The notes under the pieces: model-generated | Told to the model about the DNA's origin: nothing | Seen by the model: the letters and a program-made list of their open reading frames with translations, nothing else | Database searches by the model: none | DNA from: Priapulus caudatus | Taxonomy: Eukaryota; Priapulida; Priapulimorpha; Priapulimorphida; Priapulidae | NCBI RefSeq assembly: GCF_000485595.1 | Contig: NW_014579398.1 | Coordinates: 1 to 29,732, forward strand | Direction of reading: 5' to 3' | DNA: 29,732 bases | Program-made: the position numbers and the translations under genes | In this document: positions 1-12,149 of the stretch, one piece after another | Layout: each line of letters starts with the position of its first letter | Position numbering within the stretch: the first letter of the stretch is position 1

Positions 1-499
1 ACACTACTTGATATACTAGTTCCATTGTAGAAAAATCAGTGATATAAGCTATCCCGTAAAGACAAATCAAGTACGGCTTACAAAACGTTGAGCAATGGTA
101 ATGCACTGACACCATTGTATATCGAATCCCGTGCCTATAAATAGAGCGTTACCGTGAACGCGTTCAAAATAACCTGCTTGCAGATCGATGTACAAAACAA
201 AAGCCACGTACCCTTTTCGGATGTCCTCGTTTCCTCCACCGGACATATAATCAAATAACTCAATAATATATTATGAATGCTATGCCAGCATCATCTTAGT
301 TTTGTAACCACAACAACATCATGTATTACGCCCCTGCAACAGCAAACAGGCAGGGCCATTAGTAATAATTCGATATAATATATATTACCAATATATAAAC
401 ATGCTAACAAATATAATTACGTATCTACCCATATTCCCAGTCTCTCGCGTCATAGCGAATAGTATATATTTTATATATCTATATAGCGATTCTTGTACA

Positions 500-600
500 G
501 TGTGCGAGCGTGCGTAGCGCAGCGCGCGGTGTGTGTGCGTGCGGCGCGTGCGTGGGAGGATTGCGGCGTGCACGCGTGTGTGCATGCGTGCGTATCACGG
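500..600. repeat. GT/CG-rich microsatellite
   Basis: This is a degenerate run of gtgcgtgc, gcgcgcggtgtg and gcatgcgtgcg type repeats. It creates open frames on both strands that are not genes. Confidence 0.8.
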
Positions 601-1210
601 ATCCGTTAGAAAAAACATATCTAATGGTAATATCAGCATCTTCGAACAAAAATGAAACCCACCAAGCGGTAGAACGAGCACCCATGTTCGTGGAACGCCA
701 ATAACGTAGTGTCCAGCCATATTAGCCACCTATACGCGTGGCAGCTGTCGAGCCGATATCCGCACCGTATAGCGTAGATATGTGACGACAGAATGAGCTA
801 AGCGCTTCTCTACGACACTTCAACATCGCTAACGGCCCCACTTCTTTTCAGTTTCTTCCAGCGAGACATTCGAAAACTAAAGAAGTAGAAAACCTACCAA
901 AATCCTCGCGCTTGAAGCCGGCATTGAAATCACGGTCGTTTGGAATATTGCTCTACGAGGTCGTTAGAAGTTCCTAACATAACCATGGTCTAGCGCGTTG
1001 AATGATTAATCAGCATAGATCTCGGGATGAGAGGCGATTTGAGAAATGAAATGTAACGCTATTCAAGGTCAACCAACACTGACACTGCGCAGGTATTACG
1101 TACGGAGAGGCGCAGAAATCCGCGCGACGTACGGCCAACAGAAAATCATGCATTGTTCTCGATCACGAGTTGGAGCTATTACTGAGTGCGTACCAACGAA
1201 ATGCTTTGGA
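600..1210. other. Gene-free stretch
   Basis: Nothing recognisable was found: no convincing exon borders, repeats or RNA genes. The neighbouring stretches 1-500, 1,500-1,925 and 3,520-3,990 are likewise empty to my reading. Confidence 0.5.
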
Positions 1211-1224
1211 AGTAGACGCTGTTT

Positions 1225-1480
1225 AGAAATCCGTGCGTCGTGCATGCGTGCGTGGGTGCGCACGCACTCGGTGTGCGTGCAAGATTACGCATGGTACATG
1301 ATCATGTAGTTGCTGCTGTGCACGGCACATGAGTAAGGTACGATGTGTGCGTGAGGCGCTTGCGTGCATGCGCGTGTGCTGCGTGAGCTGCGCCGTGTAT
1401 GCGTGGTCGTGCGTGCGTGCGTGCGTGCGTGCGTCGCGTGCCGTGGCGTGCGGGCGTGCGTGCTCGCGGTGCGCGGCGAG
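1225..1480. repeat. (TGCG)n-rich microsatellite
   Basis: Degenerate repeats have a pure gtgcgtgcgtgcgtgcgtgc core near 1,410. They are responsible for overlapping spurious frames. Confidence 0.85.
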
Positions 1481-1924
1481 TCAGACAGTCTCGAGGCCGC
1501 GAAAAAGGCCATAGTGTAAAGCAACTCTTTGAAAGACTGAAGTATCACAATATACAACGTAGACGTTTAATAATCTCAAGCAGCGTCAAGCGCAGCGCCA
1601 AACCTAATGTGCGCACACCGGCATGCCATTCTCCAGTATGCACTTGAACAAATACTTCACTGGTGCGCATTACCGCGCACCAATATAAGCTAGGCAACTA
1701 GCGCATGCGCATAATCACTACATCGGCAGGGCTAACTTGACAATTTGGCATATTTTCCGTCCGTATTTTGCGTACAACTTCGTAGTAGACTTAATGCCGC
1801 ACACGCTTGTGTCGCGTTCTAACGGCCGGCCACTTATTGCACCGGCCGGCAGATGCTCAGTATAGTAATAATATATAACACACACACACAGCAGACAAAA
1901 CTCAGCACTCATATAGAAGTATTA

Positions 1925-2800
1925 CATTGGTCCGCGTGCAGCTGCCCACGGCGACCCTAACACCCTCGCTCAATACGCCACGTCGCAACGCAGTGTGTCG
2001 CAGGGCAGCAGCAGCAGCCAACGCTCTGGCTAGCTCACTGCACCAGTAACAGTAGAAGTCCACGTGCGACCACACGCGACATCGCCCACCTCGCCGTAAC
2101 TTGACCGCCTACGCAACAACGACGTCACACGCGAATGACTCATCACACGACACGACTCCTCGTTCTTGTCGGGCACCTCGTTGAATTTGAACGTGACACT
2201 GTCTCGGTTCCGCTTCACCCCACAACTCGCGCTGGCGTGATCCTCACTGACTCGGACTCGACGGCGACGTCGACGGCGTGAACGAACAGCTGGTGTGCAG
2301 GCGGCGCAGCTGCCGCAGATCGCCGTGATCAGCCGCCGGCCAAGCCGATTCACAATCCCTGCCAAGTAGCTTCTCGAAGAACTGGAGTCCATGCGTTCCT
2401 CCTTCGGCGGACGGTTGTTCTCGAGCCGCTCGTCGAGCGCTGCTCCTCACGTTCTTTGTATTGATCTGAATCAGCGCGGGTCGGGGGGGCCGGCACGTCG
2501 CAAGCCGACCGCCCGCCTCGACCGACGCCCACCTCCACGCAGCTCCCAGCCTCGCTGGCGCGTCCAGCAAGCCCGTCTCCGAATCGAGCTAGATACGCCG
2601 ACTGTCGTTTGAGGGTGACGCCGCACCCCTAGTGATGTCCTGCTGGCGGGAAGCGTGTAGTAGCCCTGCTGGTGTTGCGCGAAGACCCGCCCGATCGTCC
2701 TCGCTACAGCCCGCAGTAGTACCAATTCTCCCTACCCTGCCACAGAGACGAACCCGAAACATCAGCATTATACGGGTCACGGCCAAGGTGCAGGAGGTAT
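1925..2800. other. GC-rich, CpG-dense block; possible promoter or first exon
   Basis: This block is clearly richer in GC and CpG than its surroundings. On the minus strand an open frame from 2,392 to 2,030 (120 codons) contains an arginine run and a less biased stretch (SVTFKFNEVPDKNEESC). On the plus strand a possible donor GGAG|gtatgt lies at 2,798. I recognise no family and several frames are open because of composition. A gene start on either strand, or only a GC-rich island, would fit. Confidence 0.3.
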
Positions 2801-2882
2801 GTCTCACAACCGCGCGTGTGTTGTGGTGTTGTGGGTTGTTTCTGTACAGCCTAACTGAAAAAAAGTTATGCGACGGATTGTC

Positions 2883-3189
2883 AATAAAATTTTCAGATAT
2901 GGTCAGAAAATGGGGTAACGTAAGAATGATGACAGTGTGGTGGTGATTCCGATCTCAATTAATTTTTATTATCTATTATTAATAAAATTTCAGGATAGGT
3001 CCAGCAAAAATGAGGTAACTTAGATTGATTAACATTTTGGTGGTGATGGATCCAAAGTATTACATTAATGAATTAATTAATAAAATTTCAGGATAGGTCC
3101 AGAAATGCGGTAACTTAGAAATAGATTACATTTCCGGTGGTGATTCGATCGCAATTAATTATTAATGAATAATAAATTCATAAAATTTC
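2883..3189 (+). repeat. 98-bp tandem repeat, three copies plus a partial
   Basis: Copies start at 2,883, 2,981 and 3,079 with the motif aataaaattt(t)cag, a steady 98-bp spacing, and a partial fourth at about 3,177. Each unit has a tttcag-gatAggtccag core, a ggtaac(t)t motif, ggtggtgat and an AT-rich tail (caattaatt). Copies differ by scattered substitutions. Confidence 0.85.
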
Positions 3190-3284
3190 CACAGTCACAG
3201 ACTGAGCTGGCCTGTGCGCGAGGTCTGTGCTCTCGATCGAGTGCTCTAGTATTTATAGATATTATTATATAATAGTATAAGTAT

Positions 3285-3480
3285 AAAACACACACTCAAC
3301 CACAACACACACGCACTCACCAGGCGGGCACCGCACACAGCTCACACACGCACGCACGTACACCAACATACATACATCGCACGCACAGCAACCGGCACCA
3401 ACGCACGCACAGCACGCACGCACGGCACACACACACACAACACATCACAACTCACACACACACCACAATCACACAGTATG
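3285..3480. repeat. CA/CACG-rich microsatellite
   Basis: Interrupted cacaca and cgcacgcacg runs extend for about 200 bp. A short (gt)n/(ta)n tract at 3,500-3,520 follows. Confidence 0.9.
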
Positions 3481-3997
3481 TACTTACATATATGTATAGG
3501 TGTGTGTGTGTGTATATAAGTACAATACTAGTGCGATTACACCTTACCTATATGTATATATTATAAATTTGTCAATTGTTGTCGTAAAGTGCTGCGAGCT
3601 ACTGTGGTGACTTTACCAGAGCTCAAACGAACAAATTTATGGCAAAAAGATTCGTTTTGAAAAACAATTGGTGTACACTGATTTACACGCATAACGCAGT
3701 ATGCATCCCTCCCTAACGTGACAGTTAACTCTTATTAAATATACATATGTGGCGGCCGATCTGTGAATGGAGGTTCTATATAACCTTAGCGCACGCCGTA
3801 TACGGATAAATCTATACGAAACACATCTAGTGCCTCACCTCAATAATAACCTAAACCTCGCTCTTAACATAAACCTCCTATTTATCGCTGCTACCAGACA
3901 GAACTAACGCTACATATCACGTCTGTAATATCCATGAAATCATGCGACAATTTACCTCCACTACAAAAGGAACAGCCAATTGTAAAACAATATACAG

Positions 3998-4085
3998 GGA
4001 GGGGGGGGGGAGCCACGCAGTAACGCACGCACGCCAACACGTACACACACATACACACCACGCACACCCACACACACACACACTT
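3998..4085. repeat. G run and (CA)n microsatellite
   Basis: A run of ten G at about 4,001-4,010 is followed by cacgcacgcc and (ca)n up to 4,083. It lies just outside the left arm and has no right-arm partner. Confidence 0.85.
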
Positions 4086-4240
4086 ACAAAAACATATAAT
4101 ATATCCGTCATGCCACACATTACACAATTAAGCACTAAACATCCAGACATCCGACCAAGGGAATGACACACTCGTTGCTACCAATCCTTAACTGTATGAC
4201 ATACGTTTACTTTGTGACAACCTATAGCACATGCATAAGG

Positions 4241-4460
4241 CCTGGACACAACCCGGAAATTATTCGCGAACGTCCGCACGTCGCCACTCTGCAGCGAAAA
4301 TACAAACATGTTTATCCTGCGAAATCGGTGGCGGATGAAAATTCGCACAGAAATCGCCAGACCGCCTTAGGCGGACACAGATCACCATGCGCCAATGTTC
4401 GCATCGCGATTTTACAAGCGTCAAACGTGCGAAATAAATTCGCGTAATGTGGTCCCCACG
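4241..4460. mobile_element. MITE-like element with inverted ends, left copy
   Basis: Ends at 4,244 (ggacacaacccggaaattat) and 4,455 (reverse complement ggaccacattacgcgaattt) form imperfect terminal inverted repeats around 200 bp of gcgaat/attcgc-rich sequence with further internal hairpins. No coding capacity is seen. It coincides with the outer end of palindrome homology. Confidence 0.65.
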
Positions 4461-4619
4461 CTAAGGCGACCACTCTTCACGCAGTATTAACAGGGCGCCG
4501 CACTGAAACCGTGCTGTCAGCAAAGGGCATACGGAAAATTAAACAATAGGAATATGACCGAGGCAGTCCACATTAAAGCTGTGCATAATAATACAGAGGC
4601 AAGCCAATCTCCAGCCAAA

Positions 4620-7600
4620 TCACGTCTTGAAGCAGAAGAACCAACCTCGGAGTAAGCGGGGACGGGAGTGTTTGGGTGTTGCAAATCATCAACGCAGCAG
4701 CCCATGGCGCCACCATCCCTGCTGATTGTGCACTCCTTGCGTCCTAACCATATCCTTCGTTGTCGAACGCTGCCGCAGTCCTCCCCTGCAAACCACCAGT
4801 CATAGACACAAATAGACATACACACATACATCATAATGTAAGTTATGAAAAAATTGATATACATCGAGAATTAAATAATTTATTATCATTTATTTATATT
4901 TTGAGGTATTATGTGAAAGAAGGCTCTGATTTGGAAGCTTACTCCTCACTCTGAAGCCATGCTTCACCTAACAACTGATAATCCGTAAATGCCCACATTG
5001 TAACTAAAACTTTATTCAGTGCAAGCTTCACAATTTATGCAATGTTACTGCATAACGCGCATGGTACATCATCCGGTACGTGTAAGTGTACGGACATGCC
5101 TGTATATATAGAATAACACGATAGATACATAATAGATAATATAGTAGATATAACTGTGTGTATACGTGCACGTGTGCCGTGTACAATGCTGTAAGCGTAA
5201 GTGCGTGTGTACGTGCGTGGACGTATTTTATGAGTAAAAATGTTTTACCTGCGGAACTGCGGGAAGGTCATGGAATACGGACAGAAAGCACGTGATCCTA
5301 AATCTTCGTATCTCCGTATTCGTCGGCTCGGCATTCTTCCTTCCTCCCTGCCGATAACACAGACGACAGACAAGCAGGATGGCAGGAGAAGGCTAGCACT
5401 AACAGCACTATCAAAAGCGATAGAGAACCTGCCCACGCTTATATAACAACAAACACCGCGTCATACCGGTATCATACCGTAGCGTGACCCGGATTAATAC
5501 GACAGATGAAATTACACACACAGTCATCACGTAAAAGCTATAAGATAACTGGCTTGACTAAACATAAAAACACAAGATATTATACATTTTGGTTATGTTC
5601 TGTAATCTATATTCTAGAATATTAATTCGCAACATTAAACAACCCCTTCGCGGCTGCAAACCCTGACGCAGTCGGACGCTGTAAACAACACATCTTAGCG
5701 ATTCAAAATGATAAAAGAACTGGCAATAAAAATAATGAGCATACGTGCTGTGCACAAGCGTTCAAAAAATACAGTTTAAATCGTAAGATAGCTGCTGAAA
5801 TACCATGTTCCGAAAAACAATTCAAGCCATAAGAAATCGATAAATAAAAGGCATACACAGCACAATGTAACAAGTAAATAATACATAGTAGAGTGTACCG
5901 CAGAAAAATACATTCCCTAAACATTCAAACACAAGATTCGAAATTGAAGAAAACGGCCAGCCGAGGGGTTAAGACCAACCTCACACTTTGTGACTCCTGT
6001 GGCACCTGGTTCCATAAGACACACAGGACTCAACACACCCCCACGGACGGCGCACGGTATCCACGCAGGAAACGTCACTCGTGTGCCACGCAGTTAGTCC
6101 AGATTACACATTCCGATATGCCCTGCCACATGGCCCCACACCGAAGTCGCCTCGGTACTGGGGCGGTTCCGACGCACGTCACCAGTCGTCCCTGGCGAAA
6201 AGGGCGCAGGACCCACAAGAATCATCAGAGTAGCAATAGAACGGTTTGTAACCCCCCCCCCCCGACGCCACGACAGGAAGATTGCGAAAGTAGTCCCGGT
6301 GAAAGGACACGAAAAGTGTAAAATCCTAGCCTAGGCGTAGCTCGGAGAGATGATCGATATAACATTGAATGCGGAAGATCTAACAAAGTCAATGATCAAC
6401 TGTGCTCGCTCTTAACGATTGAAGGTGTATGGTCTTGGCAGTGACCGGTAGCTGGCAGCAACGGCACGGAAACAAATCAAAGGCTCCATGGACAAGTGCC
6501 CTGCATGTGGATACTGGTCCGCTAGACAACGAGACAGCCCCAGAGGCATTCAAACAGCAGTGCAGGCTCATCGTTGACCGTAACCACCAGGTCTAAGTAC
6601 GCCTAGCGACCGACCCTACATTCTATAATTCTCCCATCTTATGGAGACTAGGGGTTGAAAACTAGGAACAGTTATCACAAGAATCATAGCAACGAATAAG
6701 CTCGACTAAAACTACATAAGACAGGCACGGCATCTGCCCCATAGAAGCCGCCCAGCCACATTTCACAACGTGCATAGGAGGAGAACGTGCTTACTGCTCC
6801 ATAACTATGCTTAATTACGAGCAATACTATGGCTTAACTAGATTGCGCAGATCAAACACAGTGCAGTGTCCTTGGCTTTGAGGCATGTGTCGAAGCCCTT
6901 CGCTGGCTAAAACATTCCTTCTCATCAAAACCGTAGCAGCGATGTAGATGTTAGAGTCATCGACAGCCACAGCTGACTTGACTTGCACTTCCTGCCTCAT
7001 CCATATGCACTACTCCGTCATCTCGGCCATACTAGAAACATTCAGCTCGCGATAACTCATTATGTCGCATTTTCTCACGTCTCACATTGGATTATCAACC
7101 TGCCCTCACTCACATTGATATCTCTCACCTATCGATCCCTCACTTTGACACCCCCCTTTTCCCTCGCATAACAAATTATAAATGTAGGAATATCATGTAT
7201 ACCTTATCTACCTATAAATAAATATATATATAATATATATATATATATCATTATTTTCTGCACCACGAACACTTTACTCGATAAGATTATACTATAATTT
7301 TTGTGGGGTACCTGCCCAGAGTGTTGGATAGTGCCTGAAGTTCACACAGCTTGCTATCTTTAACAATCCCTTGTCTATGAGATCTTCAGCGCACACCAAA
7401 ACAGATCGCTCTGAAACCAAATACGAACATGGCTCAAAGGTCAACCAATTCAAGCAGACACGCGCGAAGAATTATCAGAATTATTTATACGCCTGCTCCT
7501 ATCAGTCGATAGTTCTTACTTATAGAACATCGATAGGGAATGAACAAGTAAGTTTATACGTAGGAAACAAATCTACAGTTCTATCCTACACAACACGAAA

Positions 7601-8768
7601 GTAGCATAGCGTACTATATCAGGTACAGCTGCGGAAATACTTACTTCCATAATATGAACGTTTACAGCATGACGCTCTAGCGCTTGCAAGTCGAAGCACA
7701 ACCTAGGTGAGGCATGCTTGAATAAAATCGTTGTGTATGAACAATAAAACACGCGCTGTCCATCACAAAAACACCTGTAACAGTAAACCATGCTTTAGCA
7801 TAAATGGTAGCAAGCAATCACTGTAAACGTCTGGCTAGAAGCAACAGAGAGGCCTCCAAAATTATCCCCAGCAAGACTGACATCCACAAACATTCATTTA
7901 GTAGGCAGACGATCGCGGATTCGGAACCAGCTGGAGGACAATATCCGTCTGTGAAATCAAGTGAACGCCTTAAAACCAAGCGAAACGAAATAAACAGACA
8001 GTCTACGCTCTCGCTCGTAAATCGCTCGACTCCCGCCGACGGCCACGTCAAATGGTACTTCGGGTATCCTATCAAGATCAAGACAAACTCATCGCCCTAG
8101 CGTTAACTCCAAACGCTAACCTTGTAATCATATTTTGCGAATGCGACTGCCATTGCAAAGCGTCATTCACGCGCAGCAAGACTGAGAAGTGAGAGATGGC
8201 TGCTCGCGCATTTACAGCACTGACAGTGGCGACAACCTGTGTTGCCCCAGACTTGGCTGCTATAATAAACAAACAAAATGTCGTCTTAACTATATATCAA
8301 AGATCGAGATAGAACGGCACTCCAGAATCTTGCTAATATATCAAGGCGGCACGTGTAAAGATCACGTGGGCAGCTGCACATTACCGCAGATAAATCACAT
8401 GCCTCAGTCCACGGTTCCTGTTCAACTTTGTAACGCAATGTACAACGCTTGAAAGCAGAATCACTCCTCCCATATTACAGGCCAGAATTACATTTAGAAT
8501 ATAGATATGTATTTAGATTTAGAATCATCATTATTAATTGCTAGTTATAGATATTAGATATTAGATTAGATGGAGATCTTTCTGGAGCATTCTACACAAG
8601 GCGCTGCGATACATGCTTCGTATCTAGTGTATGAACGTGCGAGAGGGACGTGGATGACGAACCTGACATTGTGTGACGAGAGTGACGACGTAACCAACGT
8701 CAGCACTGAGCGCGTCTCCTGAGGGCGCGATATCGTCAGCTGCCTGGATTACTCTCGCACGCAGATAC
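4620..8768 (-). CDS. CACHD1: Mirror copy of the CACHD1-like C-terminal exons, frame-broken
   Basis: The same exons as in the right arm appear on the minus strand: 8663-8768, 8151-8259, 7645-7774, 7312-7410, 6839-7030, 6417-6520, about 5985-6270, 5645-5677, 5249-5436 and 4620-4785. Splice borders are mostly kept (GC donor at 8,150, microexon of exactly 33 nt). Small indels break the frame in several exons; the transmembrane exon is 188 instead of 179 nt. Indels are just as common in the introns, and a pseudogene would give the same even spread as sequencing noise. The noise view is favoured because the two arms repair each other at several places. The retrotransposon is absent. Confidence 0.8.
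7204..7250. repeat. (TA)n tract, left copy
   Basis: This is an ataaataaatatatatataa-type tract in the intron between exons D and E of the left gene copy. The mirror is at 20,885-20,928. Confidence 0.85.
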
Positions 8769-8929
8769 CGAGAAACAACACGAAACTGATGACTCACATC
8801 ACAATAATGTCAATCACAAATACAATACATACGCCATGCCATCGAAGAATCCATACCGTCATATCGTGCAGCCCGAACACAAACAAAACAACAATGAACT
8901 AACAATAATAATGAAACTGTCAATGAACT

Positions 8930-9690
8930 GAGCCACACACAAAAAAAGACACAAATGACGCGCGTGAGAAGAAGTCAGTTTAATTGAGCAACCATAGCGC
9001 CGTACATTATACAAACGAAGAGTATATAGGGAAACTCCGCATTAATAATCTAATAAAAATAATTAATGTGTAATTTTTATGCGAAAATACTAAATAATAT
9101 AATATAATTTGTAAATAATATAAAGCCATAAATGAATCACAATTATGCCAGGAAGATGGCGCATAGCCCGCTCTTGATGTTTCTACATAAATCATTATAT
9201 CAAAAATAAATTAATAATATAATAAAAATAGTAGAAATCATAAATGTTCAATCAGCAGGAATTGCATTAAAGTTAATGTCACGAAACTGTAAAACGACGG
9301 CAACGAGTGGACAGACCGACAACTGTTGTTACTGCGTGCACAATAATATCATATAATTGGGCCAAACTACCTAATTTGCATACTATTTTAAAATATCAAA
9401 CCCGCCCCAAGCGCCTTATATTTCATTCAAACATACTAAAAAGAGCAAAATCCGTGAACCGAAAACTAGACAATGGCAATTCCATTTTCCAAAAAGCCGT
9501 GGCCGAAAGTACGTCGACTGGCGGCTCCAAAATAGGAACGTTTAATATGGAGCAAGCAAGTAAACAGCTATACCTCAATTCAAAACACTGTGGGTCAAAC
9601 GGTCCTGAGTATCGTGAGCCGTAGCCAAATGTTGACGGACGGACGTTACGACGGAGCGACGACGCCAGGCAATACTCAGCTTGACGATGT
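8930..9690. repeat. Dispersed repeat, left copy 1
   Basis: It shares blocks in direct orientation with 12,150-12,830. These include gtgagaagaagtca at one end, then aaaatatcaaa, gaaagtacgtcgactg, a ccaaatgttgacggacgg-type stretch, (GACGGAC)n and ccaggcaata at the other. An AT-rich segment of about 270 bp (9,010-9,240) interrupts this copy. Its mirror is at 18,480-19,240. It is likely a non-autonomous transposon or SINE-like family; the family is not recognised. Confidence 0.75.
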
Positions 9691-10050
9691 CAAGGTAAAC
9701 AAACAAGAAGGTAAAACGGCGCTTGACGTGAATAAAAGCCTGCGAATTTTAGACTGTAAGTGAGTGGGCCCAGGGCGGTCAATATCAAGTTATAATTTAT
9801 AATCTAAAGCCTTAGTAATCAGTGTATAAAATCTCTGAATGCTTTATAAGTGATCGCGTGTTATATTGGCCATGTTAATAGGCTGAATGTGTACTTAAAG
9901 ATGCAGCGAATGCAAGATACGTATAATACTCATATAACACACACCATTCAGGGACGAATGAAGAGCACAGTTTAAAAGTTACTCACCGATGACAAACGCA
10001 CTACAGGTTTGCATGTAAAACAGCACATCACTACAAACGTCTAAACATCC

Positions 10051-11800
10051 GTGACAGTGGGGACACTTAGACCAAGGGCCGTTGGGGTTGGTGTACAGTG
10101 GGGACACTTACCATGGCCGTTGGTTGGTGTTACAGTGTGACACCTTTCCCAAGGTCCTTGGTTGGGCTGTTACAGTGGGGACCCACGATTATCAGGTCTT
10201 GTTGGTTTTACAGTGGTGACCACCTATTACCAGGTCGCCTTGGGCTTACAGTGGGGACACGTACCAGGGCGTTGGTTTGTTACAGTGGGACACTTTACCA
10301 TGGTCGTGTTGGGGTTACAGTGGTGACACTTTACCAGGGGCCGCTTCAGGGTTGGGTTGTTACAGTGGGGATCACGTTATCAGGGTTGTTTGGTTGGGTG
10401 TTACAGTGGTGACATGTTACATGGTCGTGGTTTTACAGGGGACACGTTACGCAGGCGCGTGGTGTTACAGTGGGGACACGTTACCAGGGTAGTTGGGGTT
10501 TACAGGGGGACACGTTACCAGTCGTGGGTGTAGCAGTGGTACACGTTACAGGGTCGTTGTGTTGTTACAGTGAGGACCACTTACCCAGGTCGTTGGGTTG
10601 TACAGTGGGACACGGTACAAAGGTCTTCTGGCTTGGGTTGTACAGTGGGGACACGGTACCAAGGTCGTTGGTTGTTACAGTGGGAACACGTACCAGGGTC
10701 GTTGGTGTTACCAGGGGGACACGTTACCAGGTCGGGATTTACAGTGGGACACGTTACCAGGGTCGTGGGTTTGAACAGTGGGAGATCAAGTTACCCCCGG
10801 GTCGTTGGGTTGTTAACAGGGGAACACTGACCAGGTCGTTGGATTGTGCACAGTGGGAACACGTTACCAGGGTCGTGTTGTTACAGTGGAAACACGTGAC
10901 AGGGTCGTTGCGTTGTTAACAGTGGGGACGCGTTACCAGGGTCGTGGTGTTAGCAGTGGGGAGTCACGTAATCAAGGGTCGTGGTGTTACAGTGAGGACG
11001 ACTACCAGGGTAGTTGGCGTTGTGACAGTGGGACACGTTACAGGGATTGGTGTGACAGTGGACAACGTATGCAGGGTGCGTTGGGTTGTTACAGTGGGAC
11101 GCGTTAGCCGCTCCGCCCGGGCGGCGGCAGGGTCGTTGGGGGTGTTACAGTGAAGGAACAGCTTACCAGGAGTAGTTGGGTGTGAGCAGTCGGGGACACG
11201 TACCAGGGTAGTTGGTTGTGACAGTGGGGACACGTATCAGGGTCGTGGGTTGTACAGTGGGGACACGTTACTCAGGGTCGTTGGGTTGACAGGGGGAACA
11301 CGGTTACAGGGGTCGTTGGTTGTACAGCTGGGGACGCGATTACCAGGGTCGTTGTGTTACAGGTGAAGGACACGTTACCAGGTCGTGGGTTGTTACAGGG
11401 ACCGTTAAACTGCGCAAAGGTCGTTGGTTAGGTTGGTTACAGTGGGGACGTTACCAGGGTCCGTGGGTTGTAACAGTGGGGACACGGTATCCAGGGTGCG
11501 TTGTTGGGATTTTACAGTGGGGACACGGTAGCCAAAGGTCGTGGTTGTACAGTAGGGACACCAGTACCAAGGTCGTTGGGATCGGACAGTGGGGACGTTA
11601 CAGGACGTCGTTGGTTGTTAGCAGTGGGGACACGGACAGGGTGGTTGAGTTGTTACAGTGGGACACGTACCAAGGGTCGGTGATTGTTACAGTGGGGACA
11701 CGTGACCAGGGTCGTTTGGGTTTTACAGTGGGACACGTTACAGGGTCGTGGGGTGTTTACAGTGAGGACACGGTACGAGGTCGTGGGTCAGTTGTACAGC
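10051..11800 (+). repeat. 36-bp minisatellite array, left copy (~48 units)
   Basis: The unit is close to gttacagtggggacacgtta followed by ccagggtcgttgggtt, about 36 bp. It repeats for 1.75 kb with many indels. The first units (10,051-10,420) are a longer variant with ttaccaaggtc and gttgggttggg parts. The strand shown is G-rich, with recurring GGGG and GGG runs. All three forward frames of the unit lack stops, which explains the long spurious ORFs here. It lies between two copies of a dispersed repeat, upstream of the first visible gene exon. Confidence 0.95.
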
Positions 11801-11804
11801 TGTT

Positions 11805-12000
11805 GCTTGAGTTCCTCAGCAGATTCGGAACACGGCCACGCGCGCGTGCCCGAGTAACGCCAGGGGATGCGAGTATGCAGCTTTTCGAGCCGCCGGACTC
11901 CCCACAGCACCTACCGCACAGGTCGCCACGCAGTCATCGACCGAACGCCAATCGCTGCAACCGTCGAGACAGATGTAAGACACAACCACGAGAGATCGTC
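11805..12000. other. GC-rich patch beside the minisatellite, left copy
   Basis: This 200-bp GC-rich segment abuts the array and is mirrored at 16,020-16,215. It contains gattcggaacacggccacgc and later agacagatgtaagacac. No frame is conserved between the two copies and I recognise no product. It may be an unrecognised upstream exon or simply the edge of the repeat locus. Confidence 0.4.
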
Positions 12001-12149
12001 GTAGAAATATAATCTGGGGGGGGAGAGATGTGCCTTGTACATCATCCATCACTGTGGCTAAATCCAATGGATTAGTTTCTAATTAACAGCCTAATCCTTA
12101 AAATCTTAATAATCATAATTAATATGTCTGTTAGTTAAGCGAACTGGTA

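Noticed and set aside
385-704. Arg/His-rich frames on both strands near 500-600
   Set aside because: They come from the GT/CG microsatellite; frames on opposite strands are equally long and have no protein features.
1285-1647. Overlapping frames in the (TGCG)n tract
   Set aside because: These are low-complexity translations of a simple repeat.
1821-1851. ggccggc pair forming a short hairpin
   Set aside because: The repeat is only seven or so bases and no T run follows; there is no reason to call a terminator or regulatory element in a eukaryotic sequence.
10051-11800. CRISPR-like array
   Set aside because: The unit is uniform throughout, without conserved repeats separated by unique spacers, and the context is a eukaryotic gene locus.
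10098-12012. Long overlapping open frames rich in Gly, Thr, Val and Trp (up to 230 codons)
   Set aside because: They are produced by the 36-bp minisatellite, whose unit is a multiple of three and stop-free in all three frames. Frames drift with indels and no start, family or splice context supports coding.
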